Below the pieces are notes generated by a model that had not been told where the DNA came from, ran no database searches, and saw nothing but the letters and a program-made list of their open reading frames with translations. 64,000 bases of DNA, taken from positions 124,001 to 188,000 of the forward strand of contig NZ_CAJHBR010000002.1 in assembly GCF_904846695.1 (NCBI RefSeq). Reading direction: 5' to 3'. Shown piece by piece: positions 1 to 10,211 of the stretch (positions are counted from its first letter, which is position 1; each line of letters begins with the position of its first letter). This DNA is from Psychrobacter urativorans (lineage in GTDB: Bacteria > Pseudomonadota > Gammaproteobacteria > Pseudomonadales > Moraxellaceae). The position numbers were made by a program, and so were the translations under genes.

Positions 1-50
1 CGAGGCTTAGCCGTTTAGCATAGTAGGTATTTTATAAGTACATGACGATG

Positions 51-79
51 AGGACAGTATAATTACTGTCCTTTTTTTG
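51..79 (+). terminator. Rho-independent terminator of a gene left of the window
   Basis: A 9-bp perfect stem (51-59 with 64-72) and a 4-nt loop are followed by seven T residues. It reads as a terminator on the plus strand, so a plus-strand gene probably ends just left of the window or within the first 50 bases. The reading frame of that gene cannot be fixed from what is visible. Confidence 0.75.
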
Positions 80-245
80 CCGCTAAAACTACGGTTTATA
101 GAATAAAGCGTACTAAAACAACTACTAACAAAATAATTAACTATCACTGTGATATTCAGATTAGAATGAAGCCGATAGTCGTACTGAATAACATCCCTAA
201 AAAGCCATATACCTACCGTAAGGTAACTACAATAAAGGGTCTAAT

Positions 246-2681
246 GTGTCAGAGTTAAAACGCATTTTACAGCAGATTACTGCTTTGAGCGAAGTACCCG
301 ATGCGGCCATTCTTAAACGCTTAATTGATCACCTAAGAGCAGGAGACAAAGAGCCTGATTTGGCCAATGAAAAGCTACAGGCGCTTATTGATATTTTACA
401 TAAACATCCTGAATATGGTAATGGTATTGCCAGCTTTGTATTGAAGCTAATTATCCAATACCGCCAAATCGCTCTTTATACTGATACCGGTATTATGTCG
501 GATCAGGGGTTTTTTAGTAGTCTACGCCGCCTGATTGGTCATCGATTTTTGCCGTTATTACCACAAGATGATTCTGTGGTAGAACTGGTCGGCTATCTGT
601 TTGATAAGCCTCAAGATGAACGCTGGCTGGCAAACGTCGAAAAACAAAAATGGGACGAGTTAGTCAGTTTATTAAAAATACAAGACGATCAACTCAACTT
701 AGTCGCTTCTGTTAAAAACAGTATTCTTAACGCTATAGTTATTTTATCCTATCGAATTAGTGGTATTGGTCTCCACCCTGATTTGATGGAAGCTTATCCT
801 GAAATACTGAACTATTCAGCCGCTTTTGTCGCCCAAAATCAAGAAGCCGTCTTGTTCGTTAATCAATATCGAGAAGCGCATGAGCTGGACACTTTAACGG
901 ATATTACTCCTGAACAAGCGGTTAGCCCAGCTCCTTTATTAGTGATGTTGGAGCAGTGTGAAGATATCGTCTCTACCATACGCAAACGTATCTATAAGAC
1001 CGGTATCTCTATCCATTTGACTAATATGATGTTGCGCTTGGATCAAAGTCTACAGCGCGTACGCATCCTAACCGAGCTGGTTGCTGATCACTCTCAAAAG
1101 CGTGATCACGCTATTATTGAGATGATTCAGACCCTAATTGAAACGGCTAATCGTCGCTATAGTATAGGCTATCTGATTGATAACAGTACTAAGCTGCTCT
1201 CGCGTAAAGTGACGGAAAATGCTAGTCGCGTTGGGGCGAACTATATTAGTACCGATAAAGCTGGCTATCGAAAAATGTTTCAAAAGGCATCTATCGGTGG
1301 CCTTATTATCGCTTTTATGGCGACCCTAAAGATACTGGCTTATCATCTGGCTCTTGCCCCTATAGGACGAGCCTTTATTAATAGTATGATTTATGGCTTA
1401 GGCTTTGTCTTTATTTATGTGGTTCATGGCACAGTGGCTACTAAGCAGCCGGCGATGACGGCGGCAGCTATTGCTTCTACCATCTCAGACAGCTCTGGCA
1501 AAAAATCACATCAGTTGACTAAATTGTCAGAGTTAGTAGTGGATATCCTACGTACTCAGTTTATCGCCATTATGGGTAACGTCATGCTAGCGGTTCCGGT
1601 AGCATTAATAATATCCTATGCCTGGTTGCAATATACTGGTGCGCCAATGATTAATACTAACAAGGCGGCACACTTACTGCATGACCTCGACCCTTTTCAT
1701 TCGCTTGCCCTACCGCATGCGGCCATCGCTGGGGTCTATTTATTCTTATCGGGACTTATTGCTGGATACTACGATAACCTAGCTGTTTATAATCAAATTG
1801 GCCCACGTATTCGTCGTCACTGGTTACTAAGGTATCTGTTACCGCGGTCTTGGCTAGAGCGCTTGAGTGGTTTTGTGGAGGCCAACCTAGGCGCTATCAT
1901 GGGTAACTTTATCTTTGGGGTGTTCTTAGGAAGTACAGCTACTGTTGGCTATATCCTCGGCTTACCGATTGATATACGCCATATTGCCTTTGCTTCAGCG
2001 AATTTGGCCCATGGACTATTCAATATCTCATCGTCTCAAATGAGCTGGCCATTGATTTTAATGTCTATTTTAGGAGTAGCTTTGATTGGCATGGTTAACT
2101 TGATGGTTAGCTTTTCGCTGGCACTGTTCGTGGCTCTAAGATCTAAAGAAGTGCGTTTCTTTGAATGGGGACGCTTGACCCAACTGGTCGTCAGTCATAT
2201 CTTTAGCCATCCTTCAGACTTTTTTTGGCCGCGTGATAAGCCTATGAAGTATGCTCAGATTGACAGTCAAGGTCGTATGATCTTTGAAGATAGCTCTGCA
2301 CAGCAAGGTAACAAACCTATTCCTAATAACTATGTGGTTAGACGCCTATCTGACGTAAAGATATCGCCAGATATTGTCAAAGTAGTGGCTCAAGGAATAC
2401 AATCTAACACTAACATTAATTATGACCAGCAGCCAAGCGATAGCACGCAGACTATAAAAGCTATGGCATCCCCTAAGAAGATTATAGATTTGGACGATGG
2501 TCTAATAGATGAGGAACTAAATAGCGTTCCTTATATTGATGACATACAGTACGATCAGATCACTAAAACCTTGGGGGCGAATGCCGATACTGGACAGCCA
2601 GTAGCTGCTGATCATAAAGCTAGCGGTGATGCAAAAACCCCTTTACCTAAACCGAGTAAGCCCCCTAAACTACCTGATTGA
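246..2681 (+). CDS. Site-specific recombinase (Gcr) family membrane protein
   Basis: The 811-residue product has a polar, mainly helical N-terminal half (about 1-340), a cluster of hydrophobic segments between about 345 and 650 that look like 7-8 membrane spans, and a polar C-terminal tail of about 150 residues. This matches the Neisseria Gcr family, named site-specific recombinase (family assignment from memory). I see no serine- or tyrosine-recombinase active-site pattern, and a multispanning protein is an odd recombinase, so the name should not be taken as a function. The GTG start at 246 follows AAAGGG at 234-239 by 6 nt; the overlapping ATG at 244 stops after four codons. It stands alone, convergent with apaH. 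Confidence 0.7.
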   Translation: MSELKRILQQITALSEVPDAAILKRLIDHLRAGDKEPDLANEKLQALIDILHKHPEYGNGIASFVLKLIIQYRQIALYTDTGIMSDQGFFSSLRRLIGHRFLPLLPQDDSVVELVGYLFDKPQDERWLANVEKQKWDELVSLLKIQDDQLNLVASVKNSILNAIVILSYRISGIGLHPDLMEAYPEILNYSAAFVAQNQEAVLFVNQYREAHELDTLTDITPEQAVSPAPLLVMLEQCEDIVSTIRKRIYKTGISIHLTNMMLRLDQSLQRVRILTELVADHSQKRDHAIIEMIQTLIETANRRYSIGYLIDNSTKLLSRKVTENASRVGANYISTDKAGYRKMFQKASIGGLIIAFMATLKILAYHLALAPIGRAFINSMIYGLGFVFIYVVHGTVATKQPAMTAAAIASTISDSSGKKSHQLTKLSELVVDILRTQFIAIMGNVMLAVPVALIISYAWLQYTGAPMINTNKAAHLLHDLDPFHSLALPHAAIAGVYLFLSGLIAGYYDNLAVYNQIGPRIRRHWLLRYLLPRSWLERLSGFVEANLGAIMGNFIFGVFLGSTATVGYILGLPIDIRHIAFASANLAHGLFNISSSQMSWPLILMSILGVALIGMVNLMVSFSLALFVALRSKEVRFFEWGRLTQLVVSHIFSHPSDFFWPRDKPMKYAQIDSQGRMIFEDSSAQQGNKPIPNNYVVRRLSDVKISPDIVKVVAQGIQSNTNINYDQQPSDSTQTIKAMASPKKIIDLDDGLIDEELNSVPYIDDIQYDQITKTLGANADTGQPVAADHKASGDAKTPLPKPSKPPKLPD

Positions 2682-2717
2682 TTGGCTTAAATACTATAAC
2701 CATTGACTACTAAGCGC

Positions 2718-3554
2718 TTAAGGCTTCGGACAGTGAGCGCTTGAGGTAATTACTTTGCCATCACCTAGGCGATAGGCTAATAAGTAATTACCCCAAACAC
2801 AACCACCATCTAGTGCTCGTGCATGAGGTAAATCAATAGTGCCTTTAAGGGCGGCCCAATGGCCAAAAAGTATTTTGCGCTCACGTGGGACTTGCCAGTC
2901 AAACCAAGGTAAATAACCTGTTGGAATAACCTCATCAAGACCGGAGGTAAAAGTAAACTCCAATCCCCCATCCTGCTGACACAAACGCATACGTGTTAGG
3001 TAATTAGCGATAGCACGCATCTTAGTAAAACCATTTATTCCAGCATGCCACTCATCCGCACTCTTACTATATAGATGCGGTAAAAGCCGCCCAAGCTGCT
3101 TGAGGCTGCCTTGCAACTGTCCCTCTAGCTGCCGGGCATAGTCTGCTGCTTGCCCAATAGTCCAATGCGGTGGAATACCAGCATGTACTAATACCGTGTG
3201 GCCATCTGGATAAGCCAACAGCGGCTGATGGCGCAACCAATTTAGCAATTCATTTTTATCATCTGCAGCAAAGATAGGCGCTGTCTTATCCTTTTTTTTC
3301 ATCTTAGTAGCGCCTAGCCATACTGCTAACAGATTAAGGTCATGATTACCTAGTACCGTAGCCGCTGCACCAGTTTCGCACAATGCTTTTACATCACGTA
3401 GAGTTGCGAGTGAATCCTCACCGCGCGCTACTAAGTCACCGGTAAACCATAATTTGTCTTGCTTGGGATCGAAATCTAAAACGCTAAGTAGCTGTTGATA
3501 GGCGCCATAACAACCTTGTAGGTCGCCGATGACATATTGGTGGCGAAAACTCAT
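2718..3554 (-). CDS. apaH: Bis(5'-nucleosyl)-tetraphosphatase, symmetrical
   Basis: ApaH hydrolyses diadenosine tetraphosphate to two ADP and lowers alarmone-like Ap4A levels; it can also remove Np4 caps from RNA. The 278-residue length is normal. Metallophosphatase motifs are visible in order: GDLQGCY near residue 10, GD near 39-40, GNHD at 69-72 and HAGIPP near 124. It is the last gene of a minus-strand group pdxA-ksgA-apaH with gaps of about 115-150 bp. In enterobacteria apaG lies between ksgA and apaH; here it is absent. Confidence 0.95.
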   Translation of the reverse strand: MSFRHQYVIGDLQGCYGAYQQLLSVLDFDPKQDKLWFTGDLVARGEDSLATLRDVKALCETGAAATVLGNHDLNLLAVWLGATKMKKKDKTAPIFAADDKNELLNWLRHQPLLAYPDGHTVLVHAGIPPHWTIGQAADYARQLEGQLQGSLKQLGRLLPHLYSKSADEWHAGINGFTKMRAIANYLTRMRLCQQDGGLEFTFTSGLDEVIPTGYLPWFDWQVPRERKILFGHWAALKGTIDLPHARALDGGCVWGNYLLAYRLGDGKVITSSAHCPKP

Positions 3555-3670
3555 AGTGCCTCAAAATCTGAAAGTGAATAAATAATGATTATAAAATTAA
3601 ATCTAAATTAGAGTAATGCAGTCAACCAACTTACTCTTATAAGCAACTGACCTTTGCCAGAGCTTCAATC

Positions 3671-4555
3671 TTAGTCTTCAGTCAGCGGTGACTGTAGCTC
3701 CACTTGCTTCGCTTGATTGGTCAAGGCCACAAAGTCTCTGACACTAAGTGTCTCTGGACGAGCTTGGGGATCAATACTACAAGCAGCGAAGTCTTGCTCG
3801 CTAAGGGTTGGTAATAGTGTTGATTTTTTGAAGATAGCCCGTAGCGTTTTGCGACGATGGTTAAAGGTCTCACGCACTACTATGGCAAAATAATCTTCAT
3901 CAGCAGCTACTATCGGCTTATCGACGTGTGGGGTCAGGCGAAAAACAGCACTAGTGACTTTAGGCGGTGGATTAAAAGCCCCACGCGGAACGGTTAACAG
4001 ATAATCAGTATCACAATAATACTGCATAATCACGGACAAGCGTCCATAAGTCTTACTACCGACGTCAGCAGTGATACGCTCAACGACTTCTTTTTGAAGC
4101 ATAAAATGCATATCTTCAATAACATCAGCATAGCTAAGTAAATGGAACAGTATGGGCGTAGAGATATTATAAGGTAAGTTTCCTACTACTCTTAGCTTGC
4201 CACGCTCACTGCTATATAACTCACGATAATCTACATGCATAGCATTAGCTTTGATGATCTCAAAGTTAGGGTGGCTATTGGCACCAATACGTATGCGCAA
4301 GCTATCGGCTAAATCACGATCCAGCTCAACTACAGTCATCGCATCGACTTCAGCTAATAAGGGCTCAGTCAACGCTCCCATACCGGGACCGATTTCGATT
4401 AAATTATCATCACGCTCAAGACGTATGCTATCGACGATTTGACGAATAACACTAGCATCATGCAAGAAATTCTGCCCAAAGCGCTTGCGAGGTTGGTGTT
4501 TAGCAGCACGTAGACTATTGGCAAGGGTTTTGGCATCAAACGAAGGTTTAGACAT
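3671..4555 (-). CDS. rsmA: 16S rRNA (adenine1518/1519-N6)-dimethyltransferase
   Basis: KsgA/RsmA dimethylates two adjacent adenosines in helix 45 of 16S rRNA late in 30S assembly. The 294-residue protein shows the family hallmarks: RFGQNFLHD near residues 25-33, the SAM-binding [10 protein letters not shown] near 54, the catalytic NLPYN motif near 126, and FNPPPKV in the C-terminal half. A stretch of about 20 residues precedes the conserved core, slightly longer than in E. coli. It lies between pdxA (upstream) and apaH (downstream) on the minus strand, as in the ancestral surA-pdxA-ksgA-apaGH cluster. Confidence 0.96.
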   Translation of the reverse strand: MSKPSFDAKTLANSLRAAKHQPRKRFGQNFLHDASVIRQIVDSIRLERDDNLIEIGPGMGALTEPLLAEVDAMTVVELDRDLADSLRIRIGANSHPNFEIIKANAMHVDYRELYSSERGKLRVVGNLPYNISTPILFHLLSYADVIEDMHFMLQKEVVERITADVGSKTYGRLSVIMQYYCDTDYLLTVPRGAFNPPPKVTSAVFRLTPHVDKPIVAADEDYFAIVVRETFNHRRKTLRAIFKKSTLLPTLSEQDFAACSIDPQARPETLSVRDFVALTNQAKQVELQSPLTED

Positions 4556-4703
4556 AAAGGTTTCTTACTTAATATAATAAAATGGTTTTTGCACTAACTT
4601 GCCTTCAAAAGCTTAGCAGTTATCGGTGTCAAATTATAACACAGCTCGAAAGCTGCATGCATTGTAGCGAAACTATTGATTTATATATATCAAAAAATAA
4701 CTA

Positions 4704-5786
4704 TTAATGCAGCGCTAAGGCTTTGTTTGCCATCTCATCAGCCATCACCAGCGCTTGATAAAGACTAGTAGAACTAGCACCGACACCACCAGCCAAATCA
4801 AGCGCAGTACCATGATCGACCGAAGTACGAATATAAGGCAGACCTAAAGTCAAATTGACGGTATCACCAAAGCCGTGCGACTTAAGTACAGGCAGTCCCT
4901 GATCATGGAACATGGCAATAACAGCATCACACTCAGCTAGATGTCTAGGCGTAAATAAAGTATCTGCCGGCATCGCCTGTGAGATATTAACCCCAGCAGC
5001 TATAAACTCTTGCAATACCGGATTGATAATTTCAATCTCTTCCATACCCAGATGCCCACCCTCGCCAGCATGCGGATTAAGGCCACAGACTAAAATACGT
5101 GGCGCTGCCAAACCAAATTTTGTGCGCATATCATCGAGGACGATTTGTACGGTTTGCCTGACATTTTGACTAGTAATAGCAGCCGGTACATCTTTGAGCG
5201 CTAAATGGGTAGTCACTAAAGCGACTTTCATCGATTGATTGGCTAGCATCATAACGACTTTATCACAGCCACTTTGCTGCATAAAAAACTCAGTGTGACC
5301 GCTAAACATCGTACCGTCTAATAGCTTGATACCAGCATCGATCAAGGCTGATTTTTGCAACGGCCCTGTAACGATAGCCGCTACCGTATTGTTGATAGCC
5401 AGCTGATGCGCTATCTCTAACTGCCGTGCGACCATAATCGCATTATTAATATCAATTTGACCCGCAACAACTGGGGCACCGCAAGCGATGTCGAGTAAGA
5501 TGAATGCCTTATCAGTAGTCGGCTGCTGCGCTATCTGCGCTATCAGTTCCTGAGTATCTAATTTAGTGTTACCTTCTGCCGCTACTGTCTGCCAAGACGG
5601 ACAACGGCTTAGTACCCCAGCAGCTAGCAACTTGTCAGCACGGGCTTGCATAGCTTCCGCTTCGGCTGTTACCCAAATAGGTCGATCAAAATCTTGCAGC
5701 TTACCCTCTTCTGCTAATAACAGTACTACATCCATACCAATACCGGCAGGCTCGCCAGTGGTAATCAGTAACGGCAATTTTCTCAT
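4704..5786 (-). CDS. pdxA: 4-hydroxythreonine-4-phosphate dehydrogenase
   Basis: PdxA oxidises 4-phosphohydroxy-L-threonine with NAD in the DXP-dependent pyridoxal phosphate pathway. The 360-residue product begins with the typical ITTGEPAGIG segment, has the metal-ligand histidines in SGHTEFF, FHDQG and DHGTALD, and GLNPHAGE in the middle. It is the first gene of the minus-strand pdxA-ksgA-apaH group and is divergent from dnaB; surA, which precedes pdxA in enterobacteria, is not here. Confidence 0.96.
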   Translation of the reverse strand: MRKLPLLITTGEPAGIGMDVVLLLAEEGKLQDFDRPIWVTAEAEAMQARADKLLAAGVLSRCPSWQTVAAEGNTKLDTQELIAQIAQQPTTDKAFILLDIACGAPVVAGQIDINNAIMVARQLEIAHQLAINNTVAAIVTGPLQKSALIDAGIKLLDGTMFSGHTEFFMQQSGCDKVVMMLANQSMKVALVTTHLALKDVPAAITSQNVRQTVQIVLDDMRTKFGLAAPRILVCGLNPHAGEGGHLGMEEIEIINPVLQEFIAAGVNISQAMPADTLFTPRHLAECDAVIAMFHDQGLPVLKSHGFGDTVNLTLGLPYIRTSVDHGTALDLAGGVGASSTSLYQALVMADEMANKALALH

Positions 5787-6150
5787 AAAAATAATCCTTA
5801 TTTTTGCTATGTATAGTATTTTTTTAACTGGTTTTTATTCTTCTATATCATGATAGGCTTTAGAGTTTTGCCTTGAATAGCGAATCGCTGACCTATATAA
5901 ACTTACTAACAGCAGGCTTTAAAATGGCATAATGTGTTAAGCTTTCGCTTTTGATTGTATCATCTATTAACAGCATACTAAGCGCTGTTTTGGTACAGCT
6001 ATTATTGGTTTTTTAGAGTGACGTACTGCTTATTCTCTATAGTTCTAGCCGTACTTCAGCGCTAATAATGTTGCGAACGACTCTAAAAACCAACTATAAA
6101 AACTGAATTTAAAAACCGAGTCTAAAACTGACTCTAACAACTGGGCACTC
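5787..6150. other. Divergent pdxA/dnaB spacer with degenerate repeats
   Basis: A 364-bp spacer with no credible gene. It must hold the promoters of pdxA (minus) and dnaB (plus), but I cannot place them with confidence. Its right side (6081-6145) is built of degenerate 11-14 bp units, listed separately. An inverted repeat pairs 6005-6019 with 6080-6093, one base in one arm being unmatched. Confidence 0.6.
6081..6145 (+). repeat. Degenerate ~13-bp tandem repeats in the dnaB leader
   Basis: Five consecutive units resemble CTCTAAAAACCAA: 6081-6093, 6094-6107, 6108-6120, 6121-6131 and 6132-6145. Unit length drifts between 11 and 14 bp, which suggests old slippage. The array ends only 5 bp before the dnaB ATG, so it occupies the ribosome-binding region. 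Confidence 0.6.
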
Positions 6151-7551
6151 ATGGCAGACACTGATAAAACCGACGACTTACTCAATCAACAACCGCCACA
6201 CAATATTGATATCGAAAAGGCGTTGTTAGCCTCACTGATGAGCATTGAAGAGGCTTATGACAAGATTGCAGATATCGTCACCAAAGACGACTTCTATGCT
6301 GGCCGCCATCAGCATATTTTTGCGGCAATTGCTCACTTAGCCGCGGTAAACGAGCCTTATGACACAGTGATGGTGCATGACTGGTTAGAAGCTCAAAAGC
6401 TACTCAAAAGTGCCGGTGGCGATAGCTATTTGGCCGATATATTGAGTCAAAGCCCAGCGACCCTATTTAACTTGACCGCCTATGCCCAGCGAGTTCGTGA
6501 GCTGTCCACTTTGCGCCAGCTGATAACCACTGGTAACGAGATGCTTAGCCTAGCGTACAATCCAAAAGATCAATCGGTTAGTGATATCTTAGATAGCGTT
6601 GAAGCCACTATCTTTAGTATTAACGAGCAACATAATAAACGCGCAGAACAGCGCGGACCAGTCGGTATAACCGCCGTATTGACCAACGTTATTGACAAGA
6701 TTCAAGAGCTTAAGTCCAATCCTGATGGCATGATTGGCTTACAGACTCCTTTTACTGAGCTTAATAATAAGACTCAAGGCTTGCAGGCTGGTGACTTAGT
6801 GATTGTTGCCGCCCGCCCATCTATGGGTAAGACTACTTTTGCAATGAACTTAGCCGAAGGGGTGTTATTTAACGAGAATCTACCCGTAGTAGTGTTCTCG
6901 ATGGAGATGCCTGCCGAGTCTATCGTCATGCGTTTACTGTCCTCGTGGGGTGCGATCAATCAGACTCATTTGCGCTCAGGACAGATGAACGAGGACGAAT
7001 GGGCAAAGATGATGAACGCTATTCAACATCTACAATCCAAACACTTATACATCGATGACAGTACAGCGCTCCCTCCTTCGGAACTACGCTCACGCTGTCG
7101 CCGTATCGCCAAAAACCATGATGGCAAGTTAGGCGCCATCATTGTCGATTATTTACAATTAATGAAAGTCCCTAATCTAGACGGTAACCGTGTAGGAGAA
7201 ATCTCGGAAATCTCACGGAGTCTTAAAGCCTTAGCACGTGAGCTTGAATGTCCGGTTATTGCCTTATCGCAGCTCAACCGTAGCCTCGAAAACCGTCCAA
7301 ACAAACGCCCAATCATGTCAGATTTGCGTGAGTCTGGTGCTATTGAGCAGGATGCCGATTTGATTATGTTTATTTATCGCGATGAAGTCTATAACGAAAA
7401 TACAGATCATAAAGGTGTCGCTGAAGTCATTATCGGTAAACAACGTAATGGTCCTATCGGTACTCTACGCTTGGCCTTTGAAGGTCAATACACACGCTTT
7501 ACCAACCTTACTCCCGAGTACTATCAAGGGGTTACTTTTGACGATGAATAA
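6151..7551 (+). CDS. dnaB: Replicative DNA helicase
   Basis: DnaB is the hexameric 5'-3' helicase that unwinds DNA at the replication fork and recruits primase. The 466-residue protein has the N-terminal helical domain starting at PHNIDIEKALLASLM, a linker, and a RecA-like C-terminal domain with Walker A RPSMGKTTF near residue 225, Walker B IIVDYLQLM near 330, and SQLNRSLENR and DLRESGAIEQDAD downstream. No intein is present. The start lacks a strong Shine-Dalgarno sequence because the repeat array runs up to it. alr follows on the same strand after about 190 bp, the order also seen in E. coli. Confidence 0.97.
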   Translation: MADTDKTDDLLNQQPPHNIDIEKALLASLMSIEEAYDKIADIVTKDDFYAGRHQHIFAAIAHLAAVNEPYDTVMVHDWLEAQKLLKSAGGDSYLADILSQSPATLFNLTAYAQRVRELSTLRQLITTGNEMLSLAYNPKDQSVSDILDSVEATIFSINEQHNKRAEQRGPVGITAVLTNVIDKIQELKSNPDGMIGLQTPFTELNNKTQGLQAGDLVIVAARPSMGKTTFAMNLAEGVLFNENLPVVVFSMEMPAESIVMRLLSSWGAINQTHLRSGQMNEDEWAKMMNAIQHLQSKHLYIDDSTALPPSELRSRCRRIAKNHDGKLGAIIVDYLQLMKVPNLDGNRVGEISEISRSLKALARELECPVIALSQLNRSLENRPNKRPIMSDLRESGAIEQDADLIMFIYRDEVYNENTDHKGVAEVIIGKQRNGPIGTLRLAFEGQYTRFTNLTPEYYQGVTFDDE

Positions 7552-7566
7552 TCATTAAAAGAAATA

Positions 7567-7593
7567 GTTTTGATCATAATTTATGGTCAAAAC
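7567..7593. other. Hairpin downstream of dnaB
   Basis: An 11-bp inverted repeat (7567-7577 with 7583-7593, one G-T pair) and a 5-nt loop lie just after dnaB. No T tract follows on either strand, so it is not a standard terminator. It may act as an mRNA 3' end or processing structure between dnaB and alr. Confidence 0.4.
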
Positions 7594-7743
7594 AAACAGC
7601 CATGATGATAGAGTTAGCTTTAGCGACACTCCATTTATAAACTCCATCTACCACCAGCAGTTGCTATCGAAAGTAAATCGCTGTCAACGAGAACAGCTTT
7701 GACTACCCGCTAGGTTAAAATACTGCAATACAAGAAGTCTACT

Positions 7744-8865
7744 ATGCGTACTGCTACCGTAACGATCAAGCCTGATGCCCTAACCCACAACCTAAGGCAA
7801 GTGAGGAAACTAGCGCCAAAATCTAAAGTGTTAGCGATGGTAAAAGCTAATGCTTATGGTCATGGTATTGCGGTGGCACTGCCTGCATTACAGCAGGCAG
7901 ACGGTATCGGCGTTGCTAGCTTTACTGAAGCATTAGAGGCTAGAGAGTTAGGGTGGCAAAAGACTATAGGCTTAATCGAAGGAGTGTTTAGCGCTGATGA
8001 ATGGCAGCAGGCTATTGATAATGACTTTAGTTGCGTGATACATCATTTGCCTCAGCTTCAATGGGCACTAGAGAATGTGCCTGATGCCGATAGTCCTACG
8101 CGCACAGTATGGTTGAAATACAATACTGGGATGAACCGTTTAGGCTTCGCTGACGATACAATCGTTGAGATCGCAAAACAGTTGCACAGTGCAGGTTACC
8201 AGCTCATTTTGACTACTCACTTCGCCAATGCTGACAACAACGAGCATCCATTAAATGCTAAGCAAATACAGTGTTTTTCAGCAGTATTAGCAGGGTTAAA
8301 GCAGACCGTAAGCGCTGATATCAAAGCCTCATTATGTAACTCAGCTGGGATAATAAACTTCCCTGAGTATCACTATGATTGGGTACGCCCGGGCATCATG
8401 TTATATGGTAGCTCACCTGTAATTGATAAATGCGCTGATGAGCTTAGCTTGCAACCAGCTATGGATTTTAGCGCAAGAATTATGGCGATGCAAATTGTCA
8501 AAGCTGGCACCGCTATTGGCTATGGTAGCCACTGGCTCGCCGAGCAGGATACTAAGACGGCGCTAGTCAGCATTGGCTATGGCGACGGCTATCCGCGCGT
8601 AGTGGCTGACTGTGCTGAGGTCTGCGTAATAGATGCCAGCAGCGGCAAAAGCTATCGCTGTGCTATACGAGGGCGAGTAGCTATGGATATGATCACTATC
8701 GATATCAGTGCTCTTCCTGAAAACATCGCTTTGGACAGTCGAGTGGTACTTTGGGGTGACGCTCCCCACGTCGATGAAGTAGCAGCATACGCTGGCACGA
8801 TTGGCTACGAGCTACTATGTAGGCTTAGTTTACGTCCGGAACGACAAGTCTGTTCAAGCTTATAA
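7744..8865 (+). CDS. alr: Alanine racemase
   Basis: Alr interconverts L- and D-alanine with pyridoxal phosphate and supplies D-Ala for peptidoglycan. The 373-residue protein has the PLP-lysine motif MVKANAYGHG near residue 32, the fold-III TIM-barrel pattern, NSAGI and VRPGIMLYG in the middle, and GYGDGYPR plus RVAMDMI in the C-terminal beta domain that carries the catalytic Tyr. It follows dnaB on the same strand. Only one alanine racemase is visible in this window, so whether it is biosynthetic or catabolic is inferred from context only. Confidence 0.95.
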   Translation: MRTATVTIKPDALTHNLRQVRKLAPKSKVLAMVKANAYGHGIAVALPALQQADGIGVASFTEALEARELGWQKTIGLIEGVFSADEWQQAIDNDFSCVIHHLPQLQWALENVPDADSPTRTVWLKYNTGMNRLGFADDTIVEIAKQLHSAGYQLILTTHFANADNNEHPLNAKQIQCFSAVLAGLKQTVSADIKASLCNSAGIINFPEYHYDWVRPGIMLYGSSPVIDKCADELSLQPAMDFSARIMAMQIVKAGTAIGYGSHWLAEQDTKTALVSIGYGDGYPRVVADCAEVCVIDASSGKSYRCAIRGRVAMDMITIDISALPENIALDSRVVLWGDAPHVDEVAAYAGTIGYELLCRLSLRPERQVCSSL

Positions 8866-9057
8866 ATTGGATGTAAATTGGGCGTTTACATTAAAAGTAA
8901 TTCCGCTATACTAAAAGTTTGTTATCGTTATAGTCCGGCTATATATTCTATGGCCACTTACCTGCAAAATGCTTAGGTTACAGGCTGACAGCTGCCGTAA
9001 TTATTGACTACTGATAACCTTTTATTTCACTGACCGTGTTCGACTGCTAGGATTGCT

Positions 9058-9981
9058 ATGAGCTTGCGCCATTTTTTGACCTTATCTGATTTGAGTAAAC
9101 AAGAACTAGAAAATCTAATCATACGTGCCAGCGAACTGCGAAAAATGCAGCATGCTGGTGAGATTTATCAACCTTTCGTTGGTCGTACTCTAGGGATGAT
9201 CTTTGAGAAATCCTCTACTCGTACTCGTATCTCATTTGAGACTGGTATGGGTCAATTCGGCGGTAGTGCGATATTTTTATCACCCAATGATACTCAGTTG
9301 GGCCGTGGTGAGCCGCTTGAGGACTCAGCTCGAGTCATCTCTAGTATGGTCGATATTATTATGATTCGTACCTTTGGCCATCAAAAAGTTGAAACCTTTG
9401 CTAAATACTCAAGTGTGCCCATTATCAATGCTTTGACCGATGAGTTTCATCCTTGCCAGTTGCTGGCTGACATGCAGACTTATTATGAGCATCGCGGTAG
9501 TATTGAGAACAAAATCGTCACTTGGGTTGGTGATGGCAATAATATGTGCGCCTCATTTATGCAAGCTGCCAATCAATTCGGTTTTGAGCTAAGAATAGCA
9601 GCGCCTTATGGTTTTGAACCTGATGCTGTGCTTATGAAACGCTTTTCACATTGCGTCAGCTTAGTCGAGAACGTACAAGATGCGGCAAAAGATTCCAATT
9701 TAATTGTGACGGATGTCTGGGCTAGTATGGGTCAAGAGTCAGAACAGAATACTCGCGCCCGTAGATTTGCCCCTTACCAAGTTACCCCGTCATTATTAGA
9801 CAAAGCCGATCCTGAGGTGTTGTTTATGCATTGCTTGCCAGCCCATCGTGGCGAAGAGATTTCTCATGATATGCTCGATGACCCACGCTCAGTAGTTTGG
9901 GATGAGGCTGAAAACCGTCTACACGCCCAAAAAGCTTTGATGGAATTTTTATTAAAAGATAAGATTAAGTTGTCGGTATAA
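9058..9981 (+). CDS. argF: Ornithine carbamoyltransferase
   Basis: This enzyme makes citrulline from ornithine and carbamoyl phosphate in arginine synthesis. The 307-residue protein shows the carbamoyl-phosphate site [13 protein letters not shown] near residue 48, HPCQLLADM near 130, and the ornithine-site [10 protein letters not shown] near 264. The length is typical of the anabolic enzyme. It has its own strong terminator downstream and no other arg gene adjoins it. Confidence 0.96.
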   Translation: MSLRHFLTLSDLSKQELENLIIRASELRKMQHAGEIYQPFVGRTLGMIFEKSSTRTRISFETGMGQFGGSAIFLSPNDTQLGRGEPLEDSARVISSMVDIIMIRTFGHQKVETFAKYSSVPIINALTDEFHPCQLLADMQTYYEHRGSIENKIVTWVGDGNNMCASFMQAANQFGFELRIAAPYGFEPDAVLMKRFSHCVSLVENVQDAAKDSNLIVTDVWASMGQESEQNTRARRFAPYQVTPSLLDKADPEVLFMHCLPAHRGEEISHDMLDDPRSVVWDEAENRLHAQKALMEFLLKDKIKLSV

Positions 9982-10102
9982 AGTGACCGACTAATACTGA
10001 CAGCCTATAGATTAGTATTGGCACCCTATAAAAGTCCCAAGACAATATTTCAAGATAATGTTTCAAGACAATAATCTAGTCCAAAAATCCAGTACCATAA
10101 AT

Positions 10103-10136
10103 AAAAAGGCAGACTATTGCTATAGTCTGCCTTTTT
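10103..10136. terminator. Bidirectional terminator between argF and rpiA
   Basis: A 15-bp stem (10103-10117 with 10122-10136) has a 4-nt loop. The stem starts with an A run and ends with a T run, so it can terminate transcription of both convergent genes. Confidence 0.9.
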
Positions 10137-10211
10137 ATGGTTTGAAAATCTTATATAAGACGTTTATTTTTATAAAATACTTAATGCCTTGTAGCCATAA
10201 AATACACAGCT

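Noticed and set aside
246-2681. A mobile element suggested by the recombinase family name
   Set aside because: No att sites, terminal repeats or cargo; the protein is a multispanning membrane protein among core genes.
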